In this document: piece by piece, positions 12,510 through 24,242 of the stretch | Numbering within the stretch: the first letter of the stretch is position 1 | Layout: each line of letters starts with the position of its first letter | From: Sorex araneus | Taxonomy: Eukaryota; Chordata; Mammalia; Eulipotyphla; Soricidae | Length of the DNA: 64,000 nucleotides | Assembly (NCBI RefSeq): GCF_027595985.1 | Contig: NC_073303.1 | Span: forward strand, 101,758,320 to 101,822,319 | Direction: 5' to 3' | Translations under genes and position numbers: made by a program | The notes under the pieces: model-generated | What the model saw: the letters and a program-made list of their open reading frames with translations, nothing else | The model's database searches: none | What the model was told of the DNA's origin: nothing

Positions 12510-12860
12510 GACTTTGGCAGCAAGTAGCGGAGGTGCAAAGGAGAAGGAATGGCTCAGGCAGAGGAAACATCACGTTCAAAGGTGCACATGGGAATACTGA
12601 GCCCCCACTGAGGCAGATAACTGTTCAGTGAGTTCCACGAGCAGGAAGCATGAGATGGCAAGTATATTCAGTCTTCAGTCAGAATGAGGACATAGCAGTC
12701 TTAAATGTATGTTAAAAAGTTCTTGCTGATTTTCGTGTTTTCTTGTTTTTATGGAGGCAAAAATAATCTCTGAAAGACTCTAAGCAGAAATGTTATTGCT
12801 ATTGGATTTATGTTTCAGAAATATCACACTGATAACTACACAAAGCAAAAGCAAGAATGC
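12510..12860 (+). mobile_element. Possible L2-like remnant
   Basis: Weak but ordered words: ggcagaggaaacatcacg, caaaggtgcacatgg, then tggaggcaaaaataatctc and ctaagcagaaatgttattg. These recall the 'tcaaaggccc ... agccatgg ... agcagagaagtgacat' part of ancient L2-type repeats. Confidence 0.3.
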
Positions 12861-13264
12861 AAAGAATCAAAGCAACAAGGTATAGCAGGAAGTCAAAGCC
12901 ACATGCATTTAAACTGAGAAAGACTGTTCCATTTGGTGTTATTATTTGCAGGATCTGCTTCCTCCACTTCAGTGTCTGTTTCTAGAGCCTGCCTTTGGAC
13001 TGAAATTGTTGTTTAGTTTAAAGTTCTCTCCTGGAATCCAGCACCAGGTATATCAAAGGGCTGGGATGGAGGCTTTCAAAGCTCACAAGAGCTAATATTC
13101 CAGACTCCTTTCTGAGCTTCCTCCATGACCTCAGCTCTGGAAAGCATCAAACCTGACGACTGGTAATCACTGGTTTAGATTGTGAAACTTTGTCAGTCCT
13201 TAAATACTTTTGCGTACAATGCCCTGGAAATGCATACTTGAAGAGAGGTTGCATCTAATCCACA

Positions 13265-13350
13265 CACAGGAAAGCAGAGGCCCTGATAGGTGAAGTGGCT
13301 TTACTGAGGTTATCACATGTAGTTAGTGGCAGGGTCTAAACTATTATAGT
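13265..13350 (+). mobile_element. MIR-like remnant
   Basis: aagcagaggccctgataggt, then gaggttatcacatgtag and ggcagggtctaaac fit the MIR core (a run on removing, listing and scoring counts of 'gaggttaagtaacttgcc' type). Confidence 0.4.
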
Positions 13351-13424
13351 CACAGCATAGTTTATGAGAATCAACTGCAAGGTTTTTTTTTTAAAAAAAC
13401 CACTGTGTACCAATAATAGATAAT

Positions 13425-14238
13425 GCCAAACATCAGCCAAGCAGCACAAATATTGGCCGACTTCAACTGCAAGTGTGGAAAGGTCGGACTGCAGCTGAAT
13501 CTCAGCAAAACGGTGTTCATGAAAAATGAACAAGTCCTGACATTCCATTTGCTCTCAACAGAACGAACATCTCCAAATGCAGCAGCTATGTGTACCTGGG
13601 TCCAGAACTCAACATGAGGAACGACTTGACACAAGAACTGCGCAGGAGGAAAAGAGCAGCGTGGAACGCCTTCAAGAGCATCGAAGAACTGGTTAAGAGG
13701 ACAAAGAACCTCTGGCTCCAGGCACATCTTTTCGACTCCACCATTCTTCCTGCACTAACATATGCCTTAGATACCTGGGCCCTACGAAAATAGGATGAGA
13801 ACACTACTAGGGTATCCCAAAGAGGAATGGAAAGAGCCATGCTAGGAGTATCACGTTTCACTCAAGTGAGAGAAGGAATCCGGAGTTCCGACCTCCGTTG
13901 ACGGTCAAGAATCAGGGACGCTGTCTCATTTGCCAAGGTGTCAAAAATAAGATGGGCCGGACATGTAATGCGATTCAGAAATGACCACTGGACTAGAGCT
14001 GTTACAGACTGAATTCCACAGGACATCAAAAGACTGCATGGCCGCCCACCAATGAGATGGTCAGACGACTTCATCAAAACCCTGAATGAACAATTTGAGG
14101 CTATTCCTGTTCCTGGAGTGAGCAGATATCATTGGGCTGCACTAGCACGTGACAGGGACAAATGGAGATGTTACTGGTGCCCGCTCGAGCAAATCAAAGA
14201 TCAACGGAAAGACAAGTGAAGTGATACAAGTGACCTTG
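13425..14238 (+). mobile_element. RTE-clade LINE, copy 2, 5'-truncated
   Basis: Second RTE copy, starting later in the polyprotein than copy 1, just after the RT catalytic region. Readable blocks in order: MPNISQAAQILADF with CGKVGLQLNLSKTVFMKN, then in another frame LGPELNMRNDLTQELRRRKR, FKSIEELVKRTKN, LFDSTILPALTYALDTWALR, SKIRWAGHVMRF and GRPPMRWSDDFIKTLNE. It ends ALARDRDKW and CYWCPLEQIKDQRK, just before a stop at 14,217-14,219. At least one frameshift near 13,590 and stops at 13,791, 13,900 and 14,010 disable it. The 3' end again runs into gtgatacaagtgac. No clean TSD was found. It is closely similar to 6,735-7,790, with the nested L1 of copy 1 absent here, which confirms that L1 as a later insertion. 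Confidence 0.9.
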
Positions 14239-14239
14239 T

Positions 14240-14554
14240 TTTCTTAAATGTGTTCTTAAATAGGATAGAAAAGAAGGATATCAGGCTGAATCATTCTCAC
14301 TGGACAGTGGTATTTTTAGCATCTCATTATAAGGACACTAGTGGCAAATGACAAAACCCCAATTTTAGTAAAGTTTAACTTCAAAACAAAAGATAATAAT
14401 TTCTCATGTCTGACATTTACAAATGCATAGGGGACTGAGCTGCAGCTGGTTTCTGGAATTACTGGAAGTCCTGAAACATTATAGGACACCTTCCACGTAG
14501 ATTCCTTGCCCAGAGTGGAATGATCTTAGTATCTCAAACCAGCTTCTTCTAGAT
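14240..14554. other. Unique sequence
   Basis: Nothing recognised. Confidence 0.35.
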
Positions 14555-14803
14555 AAAGCCCTATAGCATTGTAGCACTGTTGTCCCATAGTTCATCAATT
14601 TGCTCGAGCGGGCACCAGTAATGTCTCCATTGTGAGATTGTTTTTACTGTTTCTGGCATATCGAATATTGTAGCTTGCCAGGCTCTGCTATGCATGCAAT
14701 ATACTCTCTGTAGCTTGTTGGGCTCTCCGAGAGGGATGGAGGAACCAAACCTGGGTTGGCTGCTTGGAAGGCAAATGCCCTACCCACTGTGCTATCACTC
14801 CAG
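14555..14803 (-). mobile_element. SINE-B (tRNA head, RTE tail)
   Basis: Read on the minus strand: tRNA-like head (ctggagtgatagcacagtgg, cccaggtttggttcctcc), a middle with tccctctcggagagcc and gcctggcaagctac, atatgccagaaacagtaaa, and an end, ggagacattactggtgcccg then ctcgagcaaattgatgaac, that matches the RTE 3' terminus at 14,168-14,210. Confidence 0.9.
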
Positions 14804-15790
14804 TCCTCTAGAGAGAAAATGTGGATTAAATATGATTACTGGAGAATCTGAGGCATTTTCTCTTAAAACTGCTCAAAGAAACCAACTGCATTTTTCCTCC
14901 CTTAGAAATCATCCTTAGATATATATCCCCAGAGGAAAAATCTGATTGTCTTGGTCTCTGAAACATTCCCCAGTTTCATCTATGGAAATAGTCATGAGAG
15001 AATGCCACTGTGCCCACATAGTTGTAGTTGGGGTTGATCCCAGAAAAATAGTATCTGGGATTAGTGGGGTGGATGACTCAACTCTGTCTTTACAAGAATT
15101 TTTTTACTTATGAATTTTTAAGTTTTACTATCTGTATCTGTTAGGAAGGGAATGTTTTCTCTATATGAATATCATCTATGTATACTTCCTTTAACTGCTA
15201 TTTAATATGCATGAAAACATTTACCCAAGTGAAGTTTTAAACTGAAAAAAAATGGTAAAGAAAATATTAATTTTGAAGTCTATTTTCCAAAGGATCTGAG
15301 CATTCAGTAATTTCAGTCAGGCATGGTTTAACTAATACATATAGGACCCAAAAAGATCACTTATAAAAGGAGAAGCCATATGGACTCATGGTAAAATACG
15401 ACCAATAGGAAATAATTCATGGTCACTGATAAAGTTCCTTCTCTGAAGAATATTCAAGGTAAGGATCAGGTACTACTTTACAATTTACCATGAAATCTGA
15501 AAAGCAAGTGTATCAGGTTGGAACTGGGAATTATAAAATCTTCTAATGCCAAGTACTGATGTAACAGTAACTAAAGAAAGGAATTATTGTTTCTTCCTTC
15601 AGGTGTTGAGAAAAGTTTGTAGTCCTGATATGTGGATGAATTCTTCAAAATAAAAATGGCTATAAAAATAACAATTTCAGGTAATAAAGGAGAGTAAGCA
15701 TAAATGTCAAGGGAGCTTTCATATATAACAATACAGCAAATAAGAATACATAGTATGTGTGACTGTAAAACTACTTTAATTGTAAAGAAA
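14804..15790. other. Unique AT-rich sequence
   Basis: No gene or repeat recognised. Confidence 0.35.
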
Positions 15791-15794
15791 TGAA

Positions 15795-17200
15795 ACTGAG
15801 GAAAGGAAGGGAAGGGAAGGGGAGGGGAGGCGAGGGGAAAGGAGGGGAGGGGAGGTGTGGGGAGGAGTGGAGAGGTGTGGAGAGTGTGGGGAGGGGAGTT
15901 GGGGGAGGGGAGTTTTGGGGAGGGACGTAGAGTGTGGGGAGGGGAGGTGTGGGGTTGGAAGGAAAGGAAGAGAAAGGATCAAGAGAAAGGAAGAGAAGGG
16001 ATCAAGGAAAGGGAGGAGAGGAGTAGAGAGGAGCAGAGATGAGAGAGGAGGGAAGGGGAGGGGAGGGGAATAGAAGGGAGGGGAAGTGAAGGGAAGGGAG
16101 AGAGAGGAGGCGAGGGGAAGAGAAGAGAGGGGAGAGGAGAGGAGAGGAGAGGAGAGGAGAGGAGAGGAGAGGAGAGGAGAGGAGAGGAGAGGAGAGGAGA
16201 GGGGAGGGGAGGAGAGGGGAGGAGAAGAGAGGGGACAGGAGAGGAGAGGAGAGAAGAGGAGAGGAGAGGAGAGGAGAGGAGAGGAGAGGAGAGGAGAGGA
16301 GAGGAGAGGAGAGGAGAGGAGAGGAGAGGAGAGGAGAGGAGAGGGGAGGAGAGGGGAGGAGAAGAGAGGGGACAGGAGAGGAGAGGAGAGGAGAGGAGAG
16401 GAGAGGAGAGGAGAGGAGAGGAGAGGAGAGGAGAGGAGAGGAGAGGAGAGGAGAGGAGAGGGGAGGAGAGGGGAAGAGAAGAGAGGGGACAGGAGAGGAG
16501 AGGAAAGGAGAGGAGAGGAGAGGGGAGGAGAGGGGAAGAGAAGAGAGGGGACAGGAGAGGAGAGGAGAGGAGAGGAGAGGAGAGGAGAGGAGAGGAGAGG
16601 AGAGGAGAGGAGAGGAGAGGAGAGGAGAGGAGAGGGGAGGAGAGGGAAAGAGAAGAGAGGGGACAGGAGAGGAGAGGAAAGGAGAGGAGAGGAGAGGGGA
16701 GGAGAGGGGAAGAGAAGAGAGGGGACAGGAGAGGAGAGGAGAGGAGAGGAGAGGAGAGGAGAGGAGAGGAGAGGAGAGGAGAGGAGAGGAGAGGGGAGGA
16801 GAGGGGAAGAGAAGAGAGGGGACAGGAGAGGAGAGGAGAGGAGAGGAGAGGAGAGGAGAGGAGAGGAGAGGAGAGGAGAGGAGAGGAGAGGAGAGGAGAG
16901 GAGAGGAGAGGAGAGGAGAGGAGAGGAGAGGAGAGGGGAGGAGAGGGAAGTGGACGGATGAGGAGAAGGAAGTGGAGAGAAGAGGAGAGGGGAGGGGAGA
17001 GGAAGGGAGGGGAGAGGAGGGGAAGGAAGAAGAGGTGAGGAGGAGAGAGGAGAGGAGGGGATAAGAGAGGAGGGGAAGGGGAAAGAGGAGAAAGAAGAGG
17101 AGAGAGAAGAGAAGAGAGGGAGAGAGGAGAGGGGAGAGGAAGGGAGGGGAGCGCAGAGGAGGGGAGAAGAGGGGAGAGGAGGGAAAGAGAGAGGAGGAGA
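15795..17200. repeat. 1.4-kb polypurine array, (GGAGA)n with higher-order units
   Basis: The plus strand is almost pure G/A throughout. Core pentamer is ggaga. Variant markers 'gacagg' occur at 16,234, 16,371, 16,488, 16,550, 16,662, 16,724 and 16,821. The 62-112-62 spacing in the middle shows that a 174-bp block was duplicated. The edges (15,795-16,130 and 16,950-17,200) are more irregular. The long open frames across it (to 428 codons) are repeat artefacts. Confidence 0.97.
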
Positions 17201-17334
17201 TAATTGGGAATATCAATTCCAACCAGCCTAGTAAGTCCTCAGACAATGACTTCAGTAACACCATTGTGAACACTGTGAAATGTAACAATTATCACAAATT
17301 GACTTTTACTGACCTAGGTTTTAAAAATTCCATT

Positions 17335-17550
17335 TGCCTTTGGTTTGTAACAAACAGTACAAAGTAAATTTGTTTGGCCTGCTAATGGGTGGTGGTAGGA
17401 AACAGGGGACAATGGTAGAGAGAAAAATCACACTGGTGGTGGAATTGGTGTTGAAATACTTAATGACTGAAACAATTGTATTACGAATAATAGGTAAATC
17501 ATAATAAAAATTGAAATAATTGATAAATCATAATAAAAAATAAATTTAAA
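17335..17550 (+). mobile_element. Tail B, LINE-like 3' end
   Basis: tttgtaacaaacagtacaaa, then cactggtggtggaattggtg, ttgaaatacttaatgactg, and repeated gataaatcataataaaa. Related to 58,560-58,735 and 36,762-36,890 (minus). Confidence 0.55.
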
Positions 17551-18013
17551 AATTAGGAAAAAATGAGAGTAACAGCAAGAGGTTACTTGCTGTTGATGTT
17601 AGAGGGAAAGAAAAAGAAAATGTATGAATGTGTAGAGTTGGCCCTCGGGCACCCAGGAAGGTATAAGTGATTAAAGAATATGGTAATCTCTCTGCTTTTC
17701 CTAGATAAATAGAAAACCCCACCTCTCTTCTCCTTCATATTATGTTTTTCTATATCAGTCTTATCTGTTCTAATTCTTCCCAAATTATTGTTTTACTTAC
17801 TCATCATTTTCATGTGACTTAAAATCTCCACCTATTTGTCACTCATTGAGTAGATGATGGTTTCCCAGTTATTAACTATTATAAGTAGCACTGCAATGTT
17901 CTCAGTATCATGAGAATTAACATATCTCCTTGAGTGAGCATCTTTTAATTTTCAAATAAATAAGTAGTGTGATGACTAGAAGATGTGAAATTTTTATTAA
18001 TTTTTGAGATCTA
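17551..18013. other. Mostly unique; possible old L1 remnant at right
   Basis: No gene. Positions 17,790-17,960 have words of a diverged minus-strand L1 (gttattaactattataagta then gcactgcaatgttctcagta). Confidence 0.35.
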
Positions 18014-18022
18014 TTCATATTG

Positions 18023-18273
18023 TTGGAGCGATAGCACAGCGGGTAGGGCCTTTGCCTTACACGTGGCTGACCCAGGTTTGATTCCTTCATCCCTCTCGGA
18101 GAGCCAGGCAAGCTACCGAGAGTATCCCACCCACATGGCAGAGCCTGGCAAGCTACCCGTGGCATACTCGATATGCCAAAAACAGTAATAAGTCTCACAA
18201 TGGAGATGTTATTGGTGCCCACTCAAGCAAATAGATGAACAACGGGATGAAGTGTGACAGTGCAGGACTACAG
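18023..18273 (+). mobile_element. SINE-B with 9-bp TSD
   Basis: Complete copy. Head ttggagcgatagcacagcgg (A-box) and caggtttgattcc (B-box); middle tccctctcggagagcc ... gcctggcaagctacccgtgg, atatgccaaaaacagtaata; tail ggagatgttattggtgccca and aacaacgggatg matching the RTE 3' end. ttcatattg flanks it at 18,014-18,022 and 18,274-18,282. Confidence 0.92.
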
Positions 18274-18299
18274 TTCATATTGCATTCCACAATGACTGA

Positions 18300-18575
18300 G
18301 CCAACTCACAATTCTTTCATTGACATATATATATTCATTCTCTCCACACCCTAACACTATTTTTTCCTTCTTGATAATAGCCATGTTCACATGTATGAGG
18401 TGATATCTCATTATTTCATTTGCATTTTTAACATTAATATTAATATGTTTATGTGTCAATTGACCATCTGTGTATCGTCTTTGGAGAAGTGTCTATTCAG
18501 CTCTTTGTTAATTGTCATTGAGTTGTTTGTATATTTAGATGTTAGACCTTTGTCAGACATAGTAAACTTTTATTT
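18300..18575 (-). mobile_element. Old L1 ORF2 fragment
   Basis: Reverse-strand L1 coding remnant: cacatgtatgaggtgatatc followed by tcatttgcatttttaac and atgttagacctttgtcagac. More diverged than the L1 to its right, which appears to have landed beside or in it. Confidence 0.65.
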
Positions 18576-19026
18576 TTATTTATTTTTTTATTGAATCACC
18601 ACGTGGAAAGTTATAAAACTTTCAGGCTTAAGTCTCAGTTACATAATATTCGAACACCCATCCCTTCACCAGTGCACATATTCCACCACCAAGAACCTCT
18701 CCCCCCACCCCACCTCCCCAGTCCCCCACCCCGCCTGTGTAGCTGATAAATTTCACTTTACTTTCTCTTTACTTTAATTACATTCAAACAAAAAACTCAC
18801 TATTATTGTTTGGAGTTTCCTCCCCCTCACCCCAGAGTCGGACCTGCTGGAAATGAAGCGTTTGATAATTTGTTTCCCATTGCTGCGAATGAAGAGATAT
18901 GAGGTCCTGTGCCCACAATAGTGGCCACAAGATTCTGGATTTCTGTATTTTAGTATTTTAGTAACTAAGTCCAGAGGAGTTTATGTCAGAAGTTGCATCA
19001 TTGCTAGCTCGTAGCTCACTGCTCCT

Positions 19027-22000
19027 TTATATTCCACATACGAGTACAATCTTTCTCTGTCTGTCTCTTTCTTTCTGACTCATTTCACTCAACATGATAC
19101 TTTCCATGTAGATCCACTTATATGCAAATTTCATGACTTCATGTTTTCTAACAGCTGCATAGTATTCCATTGTGTAGACGTACCAAAGTTTCTTTAACCA
19201 GTCCTCCGTTTTGGGGCACTCCGTTTTTTTCCAGATTGTTGCTATTGTAAACAGTGCTGCAATGAACATAGAAATGCAAGTGTCATTTTTACTATACCTT
19301 TTTGCCTCTCCGGGATATATTCCCAGGAGTGGTATTGCTGGGTCAAATGGGAGCTCAATTTCTAATTTTTTGAGTAGTGTCCATATAGTTTTCCAAAAGG
19401 GCTGAACAAGTCGGCATTCCCACCAGCAGTGAAGAAGAGTCCCTTTCTCCCCACATCCGCACCAACACCGGTCACTTTTGGGTTTTTTTGATGTGGGCCA
19501 GTCTCTGTGGTGTGAGATGGTATCTCACTGTTGTTTTGATCTGTATCTCTCAGATGATTAGTGATGTCGAGCATTTTCTCATGTACCTCTCAGCCATTTG
19601 GAATTTTTCTTTGGGGAAGTTTCTGTTCATTTCATCACCCCATTTTTTGATCGGGTCAGCAGTTTTCTTCTTGTGGAGTTCAACCAGTGCCTTATATATC
19701 CTTGATATCAACCCCTTATCGGATGGGTATTGGGTAAATATCCTTTCCCATTATGTAGGGTGTCTTTGTACTTTCGTCTCTGTATCTTTTGAGGCACAGA
19801 AGCTTCTTAGTTTAAGATAGTCCCATTTATTTATCTCTGTTTTCACTTGCTTGGCCAGTGGCGTGTCAGCTTTGAAGATACCATTGGCTAAAATGTCGTG
19901 GAGGGTTTTGACGACCTTGTCTTCAATGTACCTTATGGATTCTGGTCTGATGTTGAGGTCTTTAATCCATTTTGATCTGATTTTTGTACATGGTGATAGG
20001 TGGAGATCTGAGTCCATTTTTTGCATATAGCTGTCCAGTTTTGCCAGCACAATTTGTTAAACATGATTTCCTTGCTCCACTTCACATTTCTTGCTCCCTT
20101 ATCAAAGATTAGATGATCATATATTTGGGGTGGTGTGTCAGAATATTCAACCCTGTTCCATTGGTCTGCAGCTCTGCCTTTGTTCCAGTACCATGCTGCT
20201 TTAATTACTACCACTTTGTAGTAGAGTTTGAAGTTGGGGAGGTTGATTCCTCCCATTTTCTTTTTCCCAAGAAATAATTTAGATATTCGTGGGGGGTAAT
20301 TGTTCCATATGAATTTCAGGAGAACTTGCTCCATTTCTTTGAAGAATGTCAAAGTTATCTTTATAGGGATCGCATTGCATTTGTACAATACTTTGAGGAA
20401 TATTGCCATTTTGATAATATTAATTCTTTCAATCCATGAGCAGGGAATATCTTTCCATTTCCTCATGTCCTCTTTTATTTCCTGAAGTAGTGTTTTGTAG
20501 TTTTCATTATACAAGTCCTTTGCTTCCTTAGTTAAATTGATTCCGAGGTATTTGATCTTTTGAGGCACAATTGTGAACGGGATTGCTTTTATCATGTCAC
20601 TTTCTTCTCTCTCATTATTTGCATATAGGAAAACCATGGACTTTTGGGTGTTGATTTTATAGCCTGCAACTTTACTATACAAGTCTATCATTTCTAAGTG
20701 CTTTTTGGTAGAGGTTTTAGGGTTCTCTAAGTATAGTATCATCATCTTCAAATAATGAGAGTTTGATTTCTTCCTTTCCTACCTGAATGCCCTTAATACC
20801 TTTTTCTTGCCTAACTGCTATTGCAAGTACTTCCAGTACTATATTGAACAAGAGAGGAGAGAGTGGGCATTCTTGTCTCGTCCCTGATCTCAGAGGGAAG
20901 ACTCTTAGTTTTTCCCCATTGAGAATGATGCTTGCCGTACGCTTGTAGTAGATGGCTTTGACTATATTGAGGAAAGTCCCTTCTATTCTCATTTTGGTGA
21001 GAGTTTTCATCATAAATGGGTGCTGGATCTTGTCAAATGCTTTCTCTGGATCTATTGATATGATCATATGGTTCATATCTTTTCTTTTGTTGATATGATG
21101 GATTATGTTGATTGATTTCCGAATCTTAAACTATTCTTGCATCCCCGGGATGAATCCCACTTGGCCGTGGTGTATGATCTTTTTGATGAGTTGCTGAATT
21201 CTGTTTGCTAATATTTTGTTGATCAGGAATATTGGCCTGTAGTTTTCTTTTTTTGTGGTGCCTTTGTTTGCTTTTGTTATTAGGGAGATATGAGCCTCAT
21301 AGAAACTGTTTGGGAGGGCTTCTGTTTTTTCAATTTCCTGGAAAAGCTTGAGAAGTACTGGCAACAGGTCCTCTTTAAATGTTTGGAAGAATTAGCTAGT
21401 GAATCCATCTGGACCTGGGCTCTTGTTTTTGGGAAGAATTTTGATTACAGTTTCAATTTACTTGATATTAATAGGACTGCTCAGGTATTCCTGGTCTTCT
21501 TGGTTCAGTATTGGGAGATTATAGGAATCCAGGAATTTATCCATTTCTTCTAGGTTCTCTAGTTTTGTGACATCCAGCTTTTCAAAGTAGTCTCTGATAA
21601 TCTTTATAATTTCTCTGGTTTCTGTTGTGATACCCCCTTTTCATTTCTGATTCTGTTTATAAGGGTTCTCTCTCTCTTTTTTTGTGAGTCTTGCTAATGG
21701 TTTATAAATCTTGTTTACTTTCTCGAAGAACCAGCTCTTGGTTTCATTGATCTTTTGGATTGTCTTTTGGGTTTTCATGTCATTGATTTCTGCCCTACTT
21801 TTTTTTTTTATCTCTTTTCTTCTGCCTAGTTTGGGATACTTTTGTTGGTCCTTTTCTAAAATGTTAAGCTGTGAGGTCAAGATATTTATGTGGGCCCTTT
21901 CTTCCTTCCTGAGATATGCTTGCAGAGCTATAAATTTTCCCGTTAACACGGCTTTAGGTGCGTCCCACAGGTTCTGGTAGCTCGTGTCTTCATTCTCATT

Positions 22001-22814
22001 TGTTTCCAGGTACCTTTTGATTTCTTCCTTGATTTCTTTCCTAACCCACTCATTGTTCAACATCAAATTGTTTAATTTCCGGTGTTTGATCTGTTTTTCT
22101 GCATCTGTGTGTGATGCATCATGGTCTGAAAAGATAGCTGATACAATGTCTATCTTCCTGATTCTGTTGAGGTATGTTGTGTGGCCCAGCACATGGTCTA
22201 TTCTGGAAAATGTTCCGTGTGCACTGGAAAAGAATGTGTATTCCCGTTTGGGGGAGTATAAAGCCCTATATAGATCTATTTGTCCTATCTCTTCTATTTC
22301 TTCCTTTAATACTTCCTTTAGCCAGTATTTCCTTTATGGGTTTTAATCTTCTTGATCTATCCAGGGGTGATAGGGCAGTGTTGAAGTCTCCAATTACTAT
22401 CGTGTTATTCGAGATGTTCTTCTTAAGGTCTGTTAGCAGTTGTTGTAGGAATTTGGCTGGTCCCTCATTGGGTGCATACACATTTAGGAGTGTGATTTCT
22501 TCCTGCTGTACATATCCCTTGATTAATAAAAAATGCCCTTCCCTATCCTTTATAATCTTTTTCAATCTGATATCTATGTTGTCCGATACTAGTAAGGCCA
22601 GCCCAGCTTTTTTGAGAGAGTTGTTTGCTTGCAGGATTGTTTTCCATCCTTTGACTTTGAGTCCGTGTTTGTTCTGGTTATTCAGATGCGTTTCTTGCAG
22701 GCAGCAAAATGATAGGTTTAGTCTCTGAATCCATTTTGCCACTCTGTGTCTCTTAATTGGTGAATTTAGATCATTGACATTAAGAGAGATTATTGTTATG
22801 GGATTTTGCGCCAT
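19027..22814 (-). pseudogene. L1 ORF2 (endonuclease-reverse transcriptase), broken
   Basis: ORF2p nicks the target and reverse-transcribes the L1 RNA. Reading starts at the ATG at 22,814 with MAQNPITIISLNVNDLNSPI. The AP-endonuclease part (22,266-22,814) has CCLQETHL and IVIGDFNTALS. The remainder is scattered over other frames: RT fingers with [20 protein letters not shown] near 21,160-21,364; [15 protein letters not shown] near 20,830; the active-site region at about 20,740, reading LFEDD where the family has FADD, with a frame change there. The thumb and C-terminus (19,933-20,751) include [10 protein letters not shown] and [10 protein letters not shown], and the end at 19,027-19,269 has WYVYTMEYYAAV. 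At least six frame changes or stops. Confidence 0.93.
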
Positions 22815-22949
22815 CTTTGTGTAAGGGTTTGTTGTGCTTGTAGGAGTTCTTCTTGTCTTACAATAGTCCCTTTAGTGCTTCTTTTAGGTTTGGTTTTGAG
22901 TCTATGAATTTTCTGAGCTGTTGTTTATCCCCAAAATAGTGTATCATTC

Positions 22950-24242
22950 CTTCAAGTTTGAATGAGATAAAGTATTGTTGGTGAAGCGTTCATTTCATTG
23001 AGTATTTTCACTATATCCCACCACAGACTTCGGGCTTGGAGGGTTTCCTCTGATAGATCTGCTGTGAATCTAAGGGGTGTTCCTTTGTATGCGATTTTCT
23101 TCTTCGACCTTGTTGCTTGCAGTATAGTGTCTCTATCCATGACATCCATCATCGTAACTATTATATGTCTTGGCATTTTTCTGTTAGGGTCTCTTTTAGC
23201 TGGCACCCTTCAGGTGCCTTGAATCTGGATGCCTGCTTTCTCCAGCTCTGGGAACTTTTCAGCAATGATTTGTTTGACTGTGGCTTTTTTGTTGGGTTTG
23301 GTTCCCTGTCCTTCTGGTACTCTAATGATTCTAATGTTGTTCCTCTTGAAATCATCTGCTAGGACTCTGAGTCGCCCTAGAGCTATTTTGAGGTCTCTTC
23401 TCATTGCTTGTTTTTGCCTCTAGGCTTCTTGCAGCTGATTTTTTTACCATACTTTTAAAAATTATTATTATTAATTTTTTTATTAGTGAATCACCGTGGG
23501 GGTACAGTTTCAGAGTTATACAGTTTTGTGCTCATGTTTCCCCCATACAAATTTCGAGAACTATCCCTTCACCAGTGCCCATTTTCACCACCAGTAAACC
23601 CAGCATCCCTCCCACCCTCCCCAGTCCCATCTCCCCCCACCCCACACTGCCACTATGGCAGGGTATTCCCTTTTCTTCTCTCTCTCTGATTAGGTGTTGT
23701 GGTTTGCAATAAAGGTGTTGAGTGGCCATTGTGTTCAGTCTCTAGTCTACATTCCGCATGCGTCACCTTCCTCCATATGACCTCCGACCACGTTTTACTT
23801 GGTGTTCCCTTCTCTGAGTTACCCAGAATGAGAGACCAGCCTCCAAGCCATGGATACAGCCTCCTGGTACTTATTTCTACTATTCTTGGGTGTTAGACTT
23901 CTATCTTCAAGCTCACTAATTCTGTCTTCAGCTGCAGTCATTCTATTGTTGAGGGCAGCCAGAGAGTTTTTAATTTCATCTAGTGAATCCTTCATTTCTT
24001 TTTGTAGGTTTTTTTATTTCTTCTCTCATTCCTTCCCGAATTTTCTTGGCCGTCTGTTATACTGTTTCTGTCAGGTCCTCCTTTAAGTTGTCAATCTTTC
24101 CATTGAGTTCATTGAACATCTTGAGGATTTCAACTCTGAATTCTTTATTGGAGAGCTCAAGTTTTCAGGAAATGCCTATTGAGGTTTCTGGACTCCTTTC
24201 ATCATCCTCTGCTTGTGGTGGGGATTTGCGCTGTTTCTTCAT
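22950..24242 (-). pseudogene. L1 ORF1 (RNA-binding protein), interrupted
   Basis: ORF1p is the trimeric RNA chaperone of L1. The likely ATG is at 24,242. From there: an N-terminal part, then coiled-coil heptads to about 23,900 (ILKMFNELNGKIDNLKED, then AAEDRISELEDR). A nested L1 end occupies about 23,445-23,897. It resumes with the RRM-like part (RRDLKIALGRLRVLADDFKR, NNIRIIRVPEGQG, 23,404-23,210) and the C-terminal domain (23,206-22,952: RHIIVTMMDVMDRD, IAYKGTPLRFTADLS, ETLQARSLWWDI). Several stops and shifts in addition to the insertion. Gap to ORF2 about 140 bp. Confidence 0.9.
23445..23897 (-). mobile_element. L1 3' end nested in L1 ORF1
   Basis: Plus-strand reading ttttttattagtgaatcacc marks its 3' end, then cccttcaccagtgcccattt, accccacactgccactatgg, gtgttgtggtttgcaataaa and cgttttacttggtgttccct. 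It extends to about 23,897 into the UTR part homologous to 43,997-44,090. Same orientation as its host. TSD not resolved. Confidence 0.88.

Noticed and set aside
16002-17288. 428-codon minus frame and 291-codon plus frame
   Set aside because: Both are translations of the polypurine array (Leu-Ser-Pro and Arg-Gly-Glu runs); not genes.
18023-18110. tRNA gene
   Set aside because: A- and B-box-like words belong to SINE heads; no tRNA cloverleaf or anticodon arm can be folded with confidence.
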